Assembly (NCBI RefSeq): GCF_003119195.2 | Contig: NZ_CP022253.1 | Coordinates: 1,196,001 to 1,260,000 of the forward strand | Length of the DNA: 64,000 nt | Reading direction: 5' to 3' | Origin: Azospirillum baldaniorum | GTDB taxonomy: Bacteria > Pseudomonadota > Alphaproteobacteria > Azospirillales > Azospirillaceae | Shown: positions 7,104-14,978 of the stretch, piece after piece | Position numbering within the stretch: position 1 is the stretch's first letter | How the letters are laid out: each line of letters starts with the position of its first letter | The notes under the pieces: model-generated | What the model saw: only the letters and a program-made list of their open reading frames with translations | Told to the model about the DNA's origin: nothing | Database searches by the model: none | Position numbers and translations under genes: made by a program

Positions 7104-8348
7104 TTACTCCGGACGCATCTTGCGGACGGCCTCGTCGGACGGCAGATAGTCCGCGCCGTCGGCGTAGCGCCAGCCGGTCATCACGCCCTGGCCGTTCTTC
7201 ACCGTGGTCTTGCCGACATAGGCGCCCATCGTCGCCTGGTGGTCGAGCGCGCGGAAGGTGATCGGGCCGAAGGGGCTGGACAGGGCCAGGCCGGACAACG
7301 CGTCCACGACCTTCTCCGCATCGGTGGAGCCGGCCTTTTCCACAGCGGCGGCGATGGCCTTGAAGGTGGCGTAGCCGACGACCGAGCCCTGGCGCGGCGG
7401 CTCGTTGAAGCGCTTCACATAGGCCTCGCGGAAGGCCTTGTGCTCCGGCGTGTCGATCTGCTCCTGCGGGTAGCCGGTGACGATCCAGCCCTCCGGCGCC
7501 TCGTCCTTCATGGGGTCGAGATATTCCGGCTCGCCGGTCAACAGGCTGACGACGGTGCGGTTGCGGAACAGACCGCGGCCCTCGCCCTCGCGCACGAACT
7601 TGGCGAGATCGGCGCCGAAGGTGACGTTGAAGATGGCGTCGGGCTTCGCCGCCGCCAGAGCCTGCACGGTGGGCCCGGCCTCCAGCTTGCCCTGGGCCGG
7701 CCACTGCTCGGCAACAAACTCCACATCCGGACGCTTCTCCGACAGGAGCTGGCGGAACCACTGCACCGCCGACTGGCCGTACTCGTAGTTGGGAGCGACG
7801 GTGGCCCAGCGCTTGGCCGGCAGCTTCGCCGCCTCCTCGACCAGCATGGCCGCCTGCATGTAGGTGCTGGGGCGCAGGCGGAAGGTGTAGCGGTTGCCCT
7901 TGGTCCAGGTGATGGCGTCGGTCAGCGGCTCCGCCGCCACGAAGGGCACCTTGTTGCGCGCGGCGAAGTCCGCCACCGCCAGCCCGACGTGGGAGAAATA
8001 GGTGCCGGCCAGCAGCTCGACCTTCTCGTTCGACAGCAGCTCCTGCGCGACGCGCACGGCGTCGTCCGGCTTGCCGGCGTCGTCGCGGGAGACGACCTCC
8101 AGCTTGCGCCCGCCGAGCAGGCCGCCCGCCGCGTTCACCTCCTCCACCGCGAGCTGCCAGCCCTGGCGGTAGGGGATCGTGAAAGCCGGCAAGCCGGTGT
8201 AGCTGTTGATCTCGCCGACGCGAATCGGCTGGCCGCCCGACTGGGCCGGGGCGGATTGCGCCTGGGCGGCGGGCATCGGCACGGCGATCCAGAAGGCGGC
8301 GGCGAGGGCGGCAGCGCCCGGCGCAAGCAGGAGATGGCGGCGGTTCAT
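7104..8348 (-). CDS. ABC transporter periplasmic substrate-binding protein, LivK-like
   Basis: This 414-residue type-I periplasmic binding protein captures the ligand for the adjacent LivHM-LivG-LivF importer. The ATG at 8348 gives a clean signal peptide (MNRRHLL, a hydrophobic run, then AAQA cleavage near residue 30); the longer frame from 8441 would bury it. The mature protein opens with IRVGEINSYTGLPAFTIPYRQG, the usual peripheral-binding-protein start, and contains EEVNAAGGLLGGRKLEVV near residue 80. Ligand specificity cannot be read; the neighbouring MarR regulator suggests an aromatic or other small acid as readily as an amino acid. Confidence 0.9.
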   Translation of the reverse strand: MNRRHLLLAPGAAALAAAFWIAVPMPAAQAQSAPAQSGGQPIRVGEINSYTGLPAFTIPYRQGWQLAVEEVNAAGGLLGGRKLEVVSRDDAGKPDDAVRVAQELLSNEKVELLAGTYFSHVGLAVADFAARNKVPFVAAEPLTDAITWTKGNRYTFRLRPSTYMQAAMLVEEAAKLPAKRWATVAPNYEYGQSAVQWFRQLLSEKRPDVEFVAEQWPAQGKLEAGPTVQALAAAKPDAIFNVTFGADLAKFVREGEGRGLFRNRTVVSLLTGEPEYLDPMKDEAPEGWIVTGYPQEQIDTPEHKAFREAYVKRFNEPPRQGSVVGYATFKAIAAAVEKAGSTDAEKVVDALSGLALSSPFGPITFRALDHQATMGAYVGKTTVKNGQGVMTGWRYADGADYLPSDEAVRKMRPE

Positions 8349-8404
8349 GGTCGGCGGTATCCCGGCGCGGTGGACGGCTGCGTGGACGCGTGGAGCGGCA
8401 GCCT

Positions 8405-8423
8405 GAACGCAATGTCTGCGTTC
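8405..8423 (-). promoter_or_regulatory. perfect inverted repeat upstream of livK
   Basis: Arms GAACGCA and TGCGTTC with a 5-bp spacer lie 57-75 bp upstream of the livK ATG. The position suits an operator for the transporter operon, possibly of the adjacent MarR protein. No -35/-10 pair could be assigned with confidence. Confidence 0.4.
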
Positions 8424-8506
8424 ATAGCAAACCCACCGCAAAAGTCACCGTTCCGTTGCGCCGCACCACGCCAGTTTTCCGCGGATTGGTGCCGGAACCA
8501 CCGGCC

Positions 8507-8947
8507 TCACATCAGGCGGGAGAGGAGCAGGAGGAAGGTCGCCTGCTCCTCCGGGGTCAGCGGGTCGAGCGTGCGGTGATGCGCCTGGGTGGCGTTCTCC
8601 AGCAGGGTGTTGACCAGTGATTGGCCGGCGCGGGTCAGGCTGACGCTGGTGCGGCGCCGGTCCTGCGGGTCCGGCTGGCGCTCCACCAGCTTGCGCTCCA
8701 CAAGGCGCAGGATCACGCCCTGGGTGGTCGCCGGGTCCATGAAGGTCAGCCGTCCGAGTTGGTTCTGCGACAGCGACCCCTCGGTCCGCAGCGTGACCAG
8801 GGCGCCCCACTGGGTGGGGGTGAGCTGTGAGTCGCCGATCATGTCCATGAAGATGGACGACGCGCGCTGGTGAGCCCGGCGGAGGCGATAGTGCACCTGC
8901 CCAGTCAGCAGGTAATCGTCGGTCGGAGGATGGGCAATCTGATCCAT
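8507..8947 (-). CDS. MarR-family transcriptional regulator
   Basis: This is a 146-residue winged-helix repressor. After an N-terminal helix (LTGQVHYRLRRAHQRASSIFM) comes the DNA-binding core LTPTQWGALVTLRTEGSLSQNQLGRLTFMDPATTQGVILRLVERKLVERQPDPQDRRRTSVSLTRAG, which carries the recognition helix and the Asp-Arg-Arg wing of MarR proteins; the C-terminal helix is the dimer interface. MarR proteins usually bind a small phenolic or fatty acid and release DNA. The ATG at 8947 is chosen over a longer frame to 9061 whose extra residues are low-complexity. It lies 158 bp upstream of livK on the same strand and may control the transporter. Confidence 0.9.
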   Translation of the reverse strand: MDQIAHPPTDDYLLTGQVHYRLRRAHQRASSIFMDMIGDSQLTPTQWGALVTLRTEGSLSQNQLGRLTFMDPATTQGVILRLVERKLVERQPDPQDRRRTSVSLTRAGQSLVNTLLENATQAHHRTLDPLTPEEQATFLLLLSRLM

Positions 8948-9147
8948 GGGCGCACACGAGCGTTGCGGAGCCGGACCGTTTCCGGTTGCGGCGGGTGTCG
9001 GCGGAACACCGTGCGACAGGTTCGGCGCCGATCCCGGGGAATGTTCCCGGGCTTGCGCCAAATGCAGCAGGCTTCGCTTTGAAGCCTAGGGGTGGAAGTC
9101 GCAATAGGCAACGCTCGTCGCTGCGGCATAGAGCCACAGTCTAGGCC

Positions 9148-9170
9148 CTTTGACTATTTAAAGTGCAAAG
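9148..9170. promoter_or_regulatory. possible operator upstream of marR
   Basis: An imperfect palindrome (CTTTGAC ... GTGCAAAG) around the AT-rich core TATTTAAA, about 200 bp before the marR start. AT-rich palindromes of this size are typical MarR sites; assignment is by position only. Confidence 0.3.
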
Positions 9171-9282
9171 CACTCGCGAACGAAGATGAGTCGTGTGTTT
9201 CAATAATCTTTCCGGGGGACTGACCGGCAATCTGCATATGCGGGTGTGTTTTGGTCATACCAGACGGTTGTCCGCATTTCGA

Positions 9283-9459
9283 TTATGGGTTTTGTTTCGG
9301 TGGATAAGTGTTCGGCGGCGGAGTCCTTTCGCGGTCGGATTTCGGAAGGTCGCCGTCCGGGGGTGGGACACTCCCCGGTGTGTAAGGGGGCATCACGACA
9401 TCGTCGCCGGGATGGCGGGGTGATTTGGGCGGCGGGGGCGTGGTCAGGGGTCTGGTCAT
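9283..9459 (-). CDS. possible proline-rich small protein
   Basis: This frame encodes 58 residues, with a GAGAG tract about 10 nt before the ATG. The product is dominated by Pro (PPPP near residue 8, PGDDVVMPPYTPGSVPPP in the middle) with charged spacers and no hydrophobic segment, so it would be an unstructured polypeptide. Reading it backwards from its neighbours, it is on the same strand as marR but more than 300 bases upstream. I do not recognise a family. A chance frame in GC-rich DNA is a real alternative. Confidence 0.3.
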   Translation of the reverse strand: MTRPLTTPPPPKSPRHPGDDVVMPPYTPGSVPPPDGDLPKSDRERTPPPNTYPPKQNP

Positions 9460-9641
9460 GCTTTGGCGCTCTCTCATCGTTCCAAGGTGCGGCTCTGGGG
9501 TGCGGCTCTGGACCGCCTTTGCGTGAACGGATGTCGCCGATGGGTGGTTCCCGGGAAGACACGCGTCTCGAATCACGGTCGTATGACCTTAGCTCTAACG
9601 ATGCGGACGTATGGCAATAGAGCGCGCGTCTGACGCAAGTC

Positions 9642-9656
9642 TTGTTGCGCCAACAA
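9642..9656. promoter_or_regulatory. inverted repeat upstream of the polysaccharide export genes
   Basis: Perfect 6-bp arms TTGTTG and CAACAA around CGC, 170 bp before the porin start. It is a candidate activator or repressor site for exopolysaccharide export; the factor is unknown. Confidence 0.3.
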
Positions 9657-9825
9657 CACAGGCGCGGGCAAAAACCACGGCTGAACGGCTTCACTGTTGC
9701 ACGGACATCACGCTATGAGTTGTCTTTGCAGCGACTGTCCGCTTCTGCCGGAGCGGCGATTGCACATTCCAAGGCCATTCGGCCGCCCGATACGAGCCAC
9801 TGATTTCAGCCTTGCGCGGTGACCC

Positions 9826-11130
9826 ATGAAGCCCAGCTCCCTGTCCCTTCTCGCCCTCGCGCTCGCGTCCACCGTGCTGACGGCGCTGCCCGCGGCCACG
9901 CCGGTGAGCGCCCAGGAACTGCAGCCCGGTGAAACCGTGCTGGAGCGCCGCCGTCCGGAGGTCGAACAGCTCGGCATCCGCGCCGGATCGTTCCGAATCC
10001 TGCCGCGCATCGAAACCGGCCTGACCTATGAAAGCAACGTCTTCGCGACCGAGAGCAACACCCGCGACGACTTCATCTGGGTCACCCAGCCGCGCGTCGA
10101 CGTGCGTTCGGATTTCAACAACCACGCCCTGAACTTCTCGGCCTCCGGCAACATCGGTCGCTTCTTCGACTACTCGTCGGAGAACTACGCCGATTACCGG
10201 GCGCAGGTGGACGGCCGCTACGACATCACCCGCGACAGCTCGGTCAGCGGCCTGCTGTTCAGCCGCCGCGACCATGAGGGGCGGTCCGACCCGAACTTCG
10301 ACGTGTCGCTGGCCACCGGCACCGTGGTGCCGCGCTTCGCGGAACCGGTGAACTACTTCACCCATGGCGGCGAGGCGTCGTTCAATCAGCGCTTCAACCG
10401 CCTGCGCGTCCGCCTGACCGGCGGGGCCCAGTACACCTCCTACCAGGACGCCGAACTGACCAGCGGGCGGACGGAGTCGCAGGAGGACCGCGACCGCTGG
10501 AGCTACACGGGCACCGCCCGCGCCGGCTACGAGTTCATCCAGGGCTACGAGGCCTTCGTCCAGGGCTCCTACAACTGGACCCGGTACCGGCTGACCCCGG
10601 ATTTCGGCGGCGTCAACCGCGACTCGGACGGCTACGAGGTCGTCGGCGGCCTGTCCACCGACCTGACCGGCCTCATCAACGGCGAGATCTATGCCGGCTA
10701 TCTGAGCCGGACCTACGACGATCCGACGCTGAAGGATTTCGGCGGTCTGGCCTTGGGCGGCCGCCTGAACTGGTCGGTGACCCAGCTCACCTCGGTCACC
10801 GGCTCGCTCAGCCGTCAGGTCCGCGAATCGACCTACGCCCGCGGCAGCCAGATCGCGTCGAGCTACAACCGCACCGTCGCCGCGGTCGGCGTGGATCACG
10901 AGCTTCTGCGCACCCTGCTGCTGAACGCCCGCGTCCAGTGGCGCCAGGACGACTTCAACGGCGTGGACCGCACCGACGACGTCTACACGCTGGGGGCCGG
11001 TGCCAGCTACCAGCTCAGCCGCTATGTTTTCGTGAATGGCGGTTATACTTACGAAAAGCGTAACTCGAACCTCAGTGGCTTCGATTACTCCGACAATCTG
11101 GTCTATCTGCGCGTCGGCGCTCAGATGTAA
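9826..11130 (+). CDS. outer-membrane beta-barrel protein for polysaccharide export
   Basis: This 434-residue protein has a signal peptide (MKPSSLSLLALALASTVLTALPAATPVSA, cut near residue 31) and then a body of alternating hydrophobic and polar residues with repeated aromatic-ended strands, ending in NLVYLRVGAQM. That is the pattern of the outer-membrane beta-barrel family (OMP_b-brl type, about 16-18 strands) that accompanies exopolysaccharide export systems in alpha- and betaproteobacteria. A Wza-like export lipoprotein follows on the same strand, supporting this role. A GGTGA site lies just before the ATG. The terminator at 11153-11189 separates it from the next gene. Confidence 0.75.
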   Translation: MKPSSLSLLALALASTVLTALPAATPVSAQELQPGETVLERRRPEVEQLGIRAGSFRILPRIETGLTYESNVFATESNTRDDFIWVTQPRVDVRSDFNNHALNFSASGNIGRFFDYSSENYADYRAQVDGRYDITRDSSVSGLLFSRRDHEGRSDPNFDVSLATGTVVPRFAEPVNYFTHGGEASFNQRFNRLRVRLTGGAQYTSYQDAELTSGRTESQEDRDRWSYTGTARAGYEFIQGYEAFVQGSYNWTRYRLTPDFGGVNRDSDGYEVVGGLSTDLTGLINGEIYAGYLSRTYDDPTLKDFGGLALGGRLNWSVTQLTSVTGSLSRQVRESTYARGSQIASSYNRTVAAVGVDHELLRTLLLNARVQWRQDDFNGVDRTDDVYTLGAGASYQLSRYVFVNGGYTYEKRNSNLSGFDYSDNLVYLRVGAQM

Positions 11131-11152
11131 TCAGATCGTCCAGAGACTGTGC

Positions 11153-11189
11153 GAAGGGGCGTCCATCTGCCGATGGGCGCCCCTTTTGC
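11153..11189 (+). terminator. Rho-independent terminator after the porin gene
   Basis: A 14-bp stem with one mismatch (AAGGGGCGTCCATC with GATGGGCGCCCCTT) and a TGCC loop, followed by TTTT. It lies about 23 bp after the stop. Confidence 0.85.
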
Positions 11190-11362
11190 ATTTCCGCCTA
11201 TACGGTGACGCGAATCCTTTTCCTCCGTTGGCGTTACTTCCTCTCCACTTTTTCCCAAGCGCGTGCGAGTTGCTAGTCTCCCTCCGTGACCGCTCAGGGT
11301 TCGGCCGCTCCATCCGCGGGTGGCTGGATCCGATGTCCTCACGAGCCATGGAAGGGTAAGGG

Positions 11363-11935
11363 ATGAATCGACGTAACGTGTTCCGCGCGCTCGGAATGAC
11401 CGTGGTCGCCGCCGCGATGGTCGGCTGCGCCGGTGGCCAGGATGCCCCTCTCGAACCGCCGGGCGTCGCCCAGATGACGGATTACCGCCTGGGGGCCGGC
11501 GACGCGCTGCGCGTCATCGTCTTTGGCGAGGAGCAGCTCTCTGGTGAATTCCGCGTCGACGGTTCGGGCAAGGTCGCCATGCCGCTGATCGGCGAGGTGA
11601 ACGCCCGCGGCCACACCCCGCGCGAGCTGGAGGCCGACATTTCCAAGCGCCTGTCGCAGGGCTATGTCCGCGACGCCAAGGTCAGCGTCGAGGTGCTGAA
11701 CCACCGGCCCTTTTTCATCCTGGGCGAGGTCCGCAACCCCGGCCAGTACCAGTATGTGAACGGCATGACCGCCCTGTCCGCGGTGGCGATGGCCGGCGGC
11801 TACACCTACCGCGCCAAGGAGGACTACGTCCTGATCACGCGCGGGGCCGATCCCAAGAAGGAACTGCGCCGCGCTCCGATCACCACCCCGGTGATGCCCG
11901 ACGACGTGCTGCGCGTGCCGGAGCGCTACTTCTGA
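11363..11935 (+). CDS. polysaccharide export lipoprotein, Wza/OPX type
   Basis: A 190-residue outer-membrane polysaccharide export (OPX) protein. The signal peptide ends in a lipobox VVAAAMVGC with the acylated Cys near residue 22. The Poly_export domain follows (DYRLGAGDALRVIVFGEEQLSGEFRVDGSGKVAMPLIGEV, about 39-80), then one SLBB domain beginning FFILGEVRNPGQY near residue 115. It forms the periplasmic and outer-membrane exit for capsule or exopolysaccharide. It is short, with a single SLBB and no Wza C-terminal helix, so the beta-barrel protein upstream probably supplies the outer-membrane pore. The polymerising and inner-membrane partners are not in the window. Confidence 0.9.
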   Translation: MNRRNVFRALGMTVVAAAMVGCAGGQDAPLEPPGVAQMTDYRLGAGDALRVIVFGEEQLSGEFRVDGSGKVAMPLIGEVNARGHTPRELEADISKRLSQGYVRDAKVSVEVLNHRPFFILGEVRNPGQYQYVNGMTALSAVAMAGGYTYRAKEDYVLITRGADPKKELRRAPITTPVMPDDVLRVPERYF

Positions 11936-12035
11936 TCGGCGACCGGTTCCGAACACTCGCCAGACGGTCCATCAGACGGCCCATTTGTTTCGGAAAACTG
12001 GGGCAGGCGCCCCGCCACCATTCGACGCCATGACG

Positions 12036-12072
12036 ATGTCCCTCTTCCTGCCGGGAAGAGGGACATTTTTTT
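12036..12072 (+). terminator. Rho-independent terminator after the OPX gene
   Basis: A perfect 11-bp stem (12036-12046 with 12056-12066) followed by seven T. It lies about 100 bp after the OPX stop and faces the minus-strand gene ending at 12100. Confidence 0.9.
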
Positions 12073-12099
12073 GCGCGGCAGTCCTTCCCGCCGCGGCGG

Positions 12100-12384
12100 T
12101 CATCCGTCGTCGCGGGTGCCCTCGCCGTAGGGAAGATCGCCTTTGCGGAAAGCGTCGGCACCCTTGGAATGGCCCGAGGGCGCGCGGGCCTCGGGAGGGG
12201 CGGGATCATGGTCGCTGGCGGCGGGAGGCGGTCGGGTGCCCGCGGCCTCGTCGTCGGTGCCCAGCGGGGCCGCAGCGGGGTCGGCGGCGGGGATCTTGTC
12301 GCCGGTCAAACCCTTGTCGATGGCGTCGCGCAGGCGCTGCGCCCCGGCGTTGGGCTTGGCGTCGGGAATGTCGGACGTTGTCAT
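12100..12384 (-). CDS. hypothetical acidic Pro/Ala-rich protein
   Basis: This 94-residue protein starts MTTSDIPDAKPNAGAQRLRDAIDKGLTGDK. The first 30 residues could form one helix; the rest is rich in Pro, Ala, Asp and Gly and likely disordered, ending in GDLPYGEGTRDDG. The ATG at 12384 is preferred to a longer frame from 12468 that runs into the hemerythrin gene. It lies 91 bp downstream of the hemerythrin gene on the same strand. No function can be assigned. Confidence 0.6.
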   Translation of the reverse strand: MTTSDIPDAKPNAGAQRLRDAIDKGLTGDKIPAADPAAAPLGTDDEAAGTRPPPAASDHDPAPPEARAPSGHSKGADAFRKGDLPYGEGTRDDG

Positions 12385-12475
12385 AAAGAAGCCTGGATCG
12401 GTTGCGGGAAGGGATCGTTCCTTCTCCAACCGGCGCCCGCAGGCACAGTTCCCCGGACGGCCTGGCACGGCCGTC

Positions 12476-12934
12476 TCAGGAGCGCAGGGCGTCCCGGTCG
12501 GCCTCGTCCAGGCTGTCCAGCCATTCGTCCATGGAAATCATCAGCGGCTCGTCGCCGGTGCGCCGGGCGGCTTCCACCAGCTCGGTGTCGGCGGTGTTGG
12601 AGTGCACGATGAACCACAGCATCAGCCGATTCGCATCGTCGCCGGTCAGCGGATCGCCGCGCTCGGCGGTCTTGATCAACGCATCGATGCTGGCAAGGTA
12701 GCTTCGGTGGGCCTGCTCGTGCCGCTCCCGCCGTTCCGGGGCCAGAACGGCCATCTCCACCGTCTCCGTGGCGAAATGCTCCGCCACCTCGTGCCGAAGC
12801 GCGGTGAGTTCCGCCAGCCCGGCCGGACCGCCCGCGGTCATCGCCGTGAGGAGGTCGAGGATGCCGCCGTGCTCCGCGTCGATGACGCCGGAACCAGTGG
12901 GGATCAGGGAGCCGTTTTGGAGGGTGTGCGTCAT
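12476..12934 (-). CDS. bacteriohemerythrin
   Basis: A 152-residue hemerythrin-domain protein that binds O2 at a non-heme di-iron centre. All seven expected ligands are visible in order: His22 (DAEHGG), His53 and Glu57 (HFATE), His72 and His76 (HEQAH), His111 and Asp116 (HSNTAD). The domain fills almost the whole protein, so it is a free-standing carrier or sensor instead of a chemoreceptor fusion. In microaerophilic, motile alphaproteobacteria such proteins are linked with oxygen delivery or oxygen sensing. The gene is monocistronic or followed by the small hypothetical gene at 12100. Confidence 0.9.
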   Translation of the reverse strand: MTHTLQNGSLIPTGSGVIDAEHGGILDLLTAMTAGGPAGLAELTALRHEVAEHFATETVEMAVLAPERRERHEQAHRSYLASIDALIKTAERGDPLTGDDANRLMLWFIVHSNTADTELVEAARRTGDEPLMISMDEWLDSLDEADRDALRS

Positions 12935-13436
12935 GACTTTTCGGGACCGCAGGGTCCGGGACGATGGGCGATATGGTTGTGGGACGCGTGACGCATGTGC
13001 AGGTCTGGACCCCGGCGGCCGGAAACCTCTGCGCCATCGGCATCCCGATGGATGACGTGAGCCATGACGCGAACCGCTGCGGCGCGTCGATGATTGCCAT
13101 TTCGTAGAGTTTGCGCAATGTCGTTGTGAGAAAAATCCAATCCTCCGTCCATGCGAGGCGGATGTGGCCGGAGAGGCCGACGGCCCGTTTCACGGCGCCG
13201 AAGCCGCGCTTCATGGTGATTCGGCTGGTGACGGTAAGCCGAGGCGGGGTGCTTGCGAGCACTGGCGGCAATTGTGCCGCAATGGTCAGGTTGCTCAATG
13301 AGGGGTGATCTTTGTGCCGGCCGCTACGCCCGTATGGCGTCATGCTGAACGGCATCGACAACCCATAGGGCATCGTTGACAACCTAAAATTATTACAACA
13401 CACTCGGGATAATTACCACATTCGGAGTGCATCGTT
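12935..13436. other. 502-base intergenic region
   Basis: No supported gene. Several short frames cross it but none has a start signal with plausible composition. The right half becomes AT-richer (around 13380-13430), where the promoter of the lipoprotein gene starting at 13437 should lie. I looked here for a third copy of the tRNA-Thr att sequence and found none. Confidence 0.5.
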
Positions 13437-14048
13437 ATGATGCGAAGGCTTTCAGTCGTTGTCGTGTTTGCCCTCTCAGTTGCGGCCTGCGGACCTGAAA
13501 TGCCGCCCCTCAACTTTTCCGTTCCGAATGTTGGTCCTTCGCAGACGAAGTTGGACGCAGAGGTAAAATCCATTACCGTTTCCGTCGCCCGTCCGGATGA
13601 GGCCACGGGGAAGTTGGCGTTCGGCGTCGAGACGTCGGCCCCACTGTGGAAAACCTCTCTCGAAGAGGCCTTAACCAAGATGGCCATCTTCAAGGATGAT
13701 GCCCCAAAGAAAGTCTCAGTAGCGGTAAAGGTGCTGAAGCTTGACTTGCCTGATTTTGGCGGCACGTTCACTACGGAAACAGCAGCGCGATATGAGATAA
13801 TAGACCGGTCTGACGGATCAGTCATATTCACCACTGATGTGAACAGCAAGGGCGAGGTTACGCTTGACTATGCTTTTGTTGGCATGGTTCGGGCGCGGGA
13901 GAGTATCAACAGATCTGTCCAGAACAACATTCTCCAGTTCCTTCAGCAAGTGGAGACCGTCAGGATCGATCGGCCAATGTTTCCCGTGGCCAGGGCGCCG
14001 GCAAGCCTACCGGCTACGATCAGCGCGAAGGGAGCGCCAACGTCGTGA
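13437..14048 (+). CDS. lipoprotein of unknown function
   Basis: A 203-residue protein with a short signal peptide and lipobox VVFALSVAAC (acylated Cys near residue 18). The rest is a mixed alpha/beta domain with Lys-rich segments (KVSVAVKVLKLDLPDFGG) and a C-terminal stretch ending in QNNILQFLQQVETVR. No family was recognised. Base composition is clearly lower in GC than the surrounding genes, a sign of foreign origin. Its stop overlaps the GTG start of the next lipoprotein gene, so the two form one operon; both may be remains of an older mobile element beside the att site at 14829. Confidence 0.75.
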   Translation: MMRRLSVVVVFALSVAACGPEMPPLNFSVPNVGPSQTKLDAEVKSITVSVARPDEATGKLAFGVETSAPLWKTSLEEALTKMAIFKDDAPKKVSVAVKVLKLDLPDFGGTFTTETAARYEIIDRSDGSVIFTTDVNSKGEVTLDYAFVGMVRARESINRSVQNNILQFLQQVETVRIDRPMFPVARAPASLPATISAKGAPTS

Positions 14049-14512
14049 AGCCATGCCGCCCCCGTCTGCTCCTTGCCACAGGTGCATTTGTGGCCCTGTC
14101 CGCATGCGCGCCTGACATCTCGCCAAGCAGCTATGCTGTGGGTTCGGTGGGGCAGGTCAACAGAACCGTACGGGGAGTTGTGATCAGCGCCCGCCCGGTT
14201 GCCATCGGTGGCACGCAATCCGGTGTTGGGGCCGGGGCCGGAGCTGTCGCCGGTGGCGCTGCTGGATCGGCTATAGGCAGTGGCGTCAGAGCCAACATTG
14301 CGGGGGCGGTTGGCGGCGCTCTTGTCGGCGGTATTATTGGGGCAATGGCCGAAAATGCCGTCACCCGTCAGAGCGGCACGGAGTACGTCGTTCAAACCGA
14401 GAACAGTGCGCTCCTGACCGTTGTGCAGGGCGGCGGCCAAGAATTGAGCGTCAATCAAAAAGTCCTGGTGATCTATGGTTCCCAATCCAGAATCATAGCC
14501 GACCCAAGCTGA
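14045..14512 (+). CDS. glycine-zipper outer-membrane lipoprotein, SlyB-like
   Basis: A 155-residue lipoprotein: signal peptide with lipobox FVALSAC (Cys near residue 21), a segment VNRTVRGVVISARPV typical of SlyB/Pcp proteins, a glycine-zipper double span (GAGAGAVAGGAAGSAIGSG, then AGAVGGALVGGIIGAMAE, about residues 62-102), and a beta-rich tail. SlyB-type proteins stabilise the outer membrane. The start is a GTG at 14045 overlapping the previous stop by 3 bp (GTGA). A terminator follows at 14525-14559. Confidence 0.85.
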   Translation: MKPCRPRLLLATGAFVALSACAPDISPSSYAVGSVGQVNRTVRGVVISARPVAIGGTQSGVGAGAGAVAGGAAGSAIGSGVRANIAGAVGGALVGGIIGAMAENAVTRQSGTEYVVQTENSALLTVVQGGGQELSVNQKVLVIYGSQSRIIADPS

Positions 14513-14524
14513 GCAATTGAGCGC

Positions 14525-14560
14525 AACCTGGAGGGGGCTAGGCATGCCCCCTCCAGGTTT
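14525..14560 (+). terminator. Rho-independent terminator after the lipoprotein pair
   Basis: A 14-bp perfect stem (14525-14538 with 14546-14559) around a 7-nt loop, ending GGTTT. The T-run is short but the stem is very strong. Confidence 0.8.
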
Positions 14561-14584
14561 CGACGACCCAAAGCAACCGAACGC

Positions 14585-14689
14585 CTCGCGGTTGATCGCC
14601 CGTTTGGTGAAACGGAACATGAGGTCATCGGGTCAGCGGCACAGACGATCGCAGTGACCAGCGCACATGCGCCAGAAGCAATTCGCCAT
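14585..14689 (-). pseudogene. decayed 5' end of a tyrosine integrase
   Basis: From the ATG at 14689 the minus strand reads MANCFWRMCAGHCDRLCR and stops. The intact integrase of the adjacent element starts MSNRFLRVRAGRRIFRRR; seven of the first 18 residues agree, and the DNA before the start (GCxCAxGAAGCxATTCGxCATGGCACAC, plus strand) is also alike. Further on, a frame-shifted stretch reads DLMFRF where the intact gene reads DLIDRF. The start lies 140 bp from the att copy at 14829, against 138 bp between the intact start and the tRNA end. This is a relic of a related element's int-att module. Confidence 0.6.
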
Positions 14690-14828
14690 GGCACACCTCT
14701 GTGTGCCTGTTCCTTGCTTGGATTCTTGCGCGACTCTTCGGAACGAGCCACCGCGCCTGGGATGTGTCGTCGAGCCCGGGAACTGCCAGGCGATCGCGAC
14801 GCCCTTGAAAGACATGAAGGAAGAGGGG

Positions 14829-14856
14829 TGGTGCCGGTTGCAGGGCTCGAACCCGC
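14829..14856 (-). repeat. attachment site copy (distal att), partial tRNA-Thr 3' end
   Basis: These 28 bp are identical to the last 28 bases of tRNA-Thr(UGU) at 22260-22287, covering CCA, the acceptor 3' strand and most of the T arm. Identity ends sharply after position 14856. The remaining tRNA body is absent, so this is not a functional tRNA but the crossover copy left by integration. Confidence 0.9.
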
Positions 14857-14978
14857 AAGCCAGAAAGCTCTATGATATCAATGGCTTAGAGGGTGACTGA
14901 TTCATCGTGTGGACTGTTGCCGTGGACCGTTGCAGATTTGCCATGATTGCCGATTCGCCGGGCTTGCGCAACATCGTT

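Larger units (their letters stand above)
8948..9825. other. 878-base region, mostly non-coding, between marR and the polysaccharide porin gene
   Basis: Apart from a doubtful 58-codon frame (9283-9459, minus), no gene is convincing; other open frames here have unusual composition and no homology I recognise. Visible elements are an imperfect inverted repeat CTTTGAC/GTGCAAAG at 9148-9170, a possible MarR-type operator, and a perfect TTGTTG-CGC-CAACAA repeat at 9642-9656, 170 bp upstream of the porin start. The rest shows nothing I can name. Confidence 0.5.

Noticed and set aside
4354..8412. A 1352-codon minus-strand frame through the whole transporter locus
   Set aside because: Only its last 248 codons are a protein (LivG); the rest is Arg/Ala/Gly-rich read-through in the wrong frame across livHM and livK.
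12931..13152. Short minus-strand frame upstream of the hemerythrin gene
   Set aside because: No start signal and a His/Arg-rich shadow composition; the region is better seen as promoter DNA.
13943..14620. Minus-strand 225-codon frame over the lipoprotein pair
   Set aside because: It is antisense to two genes with signal peptides and lipoboxes. Only its first few codons coincide with the integrase relic.
14829..14904. Second tRNA-Thr gene
   Set aside because: Only the 3' 28 bases match; D arm, anticodon arm and 5' acceptor strand are missing, so it is an att copy.
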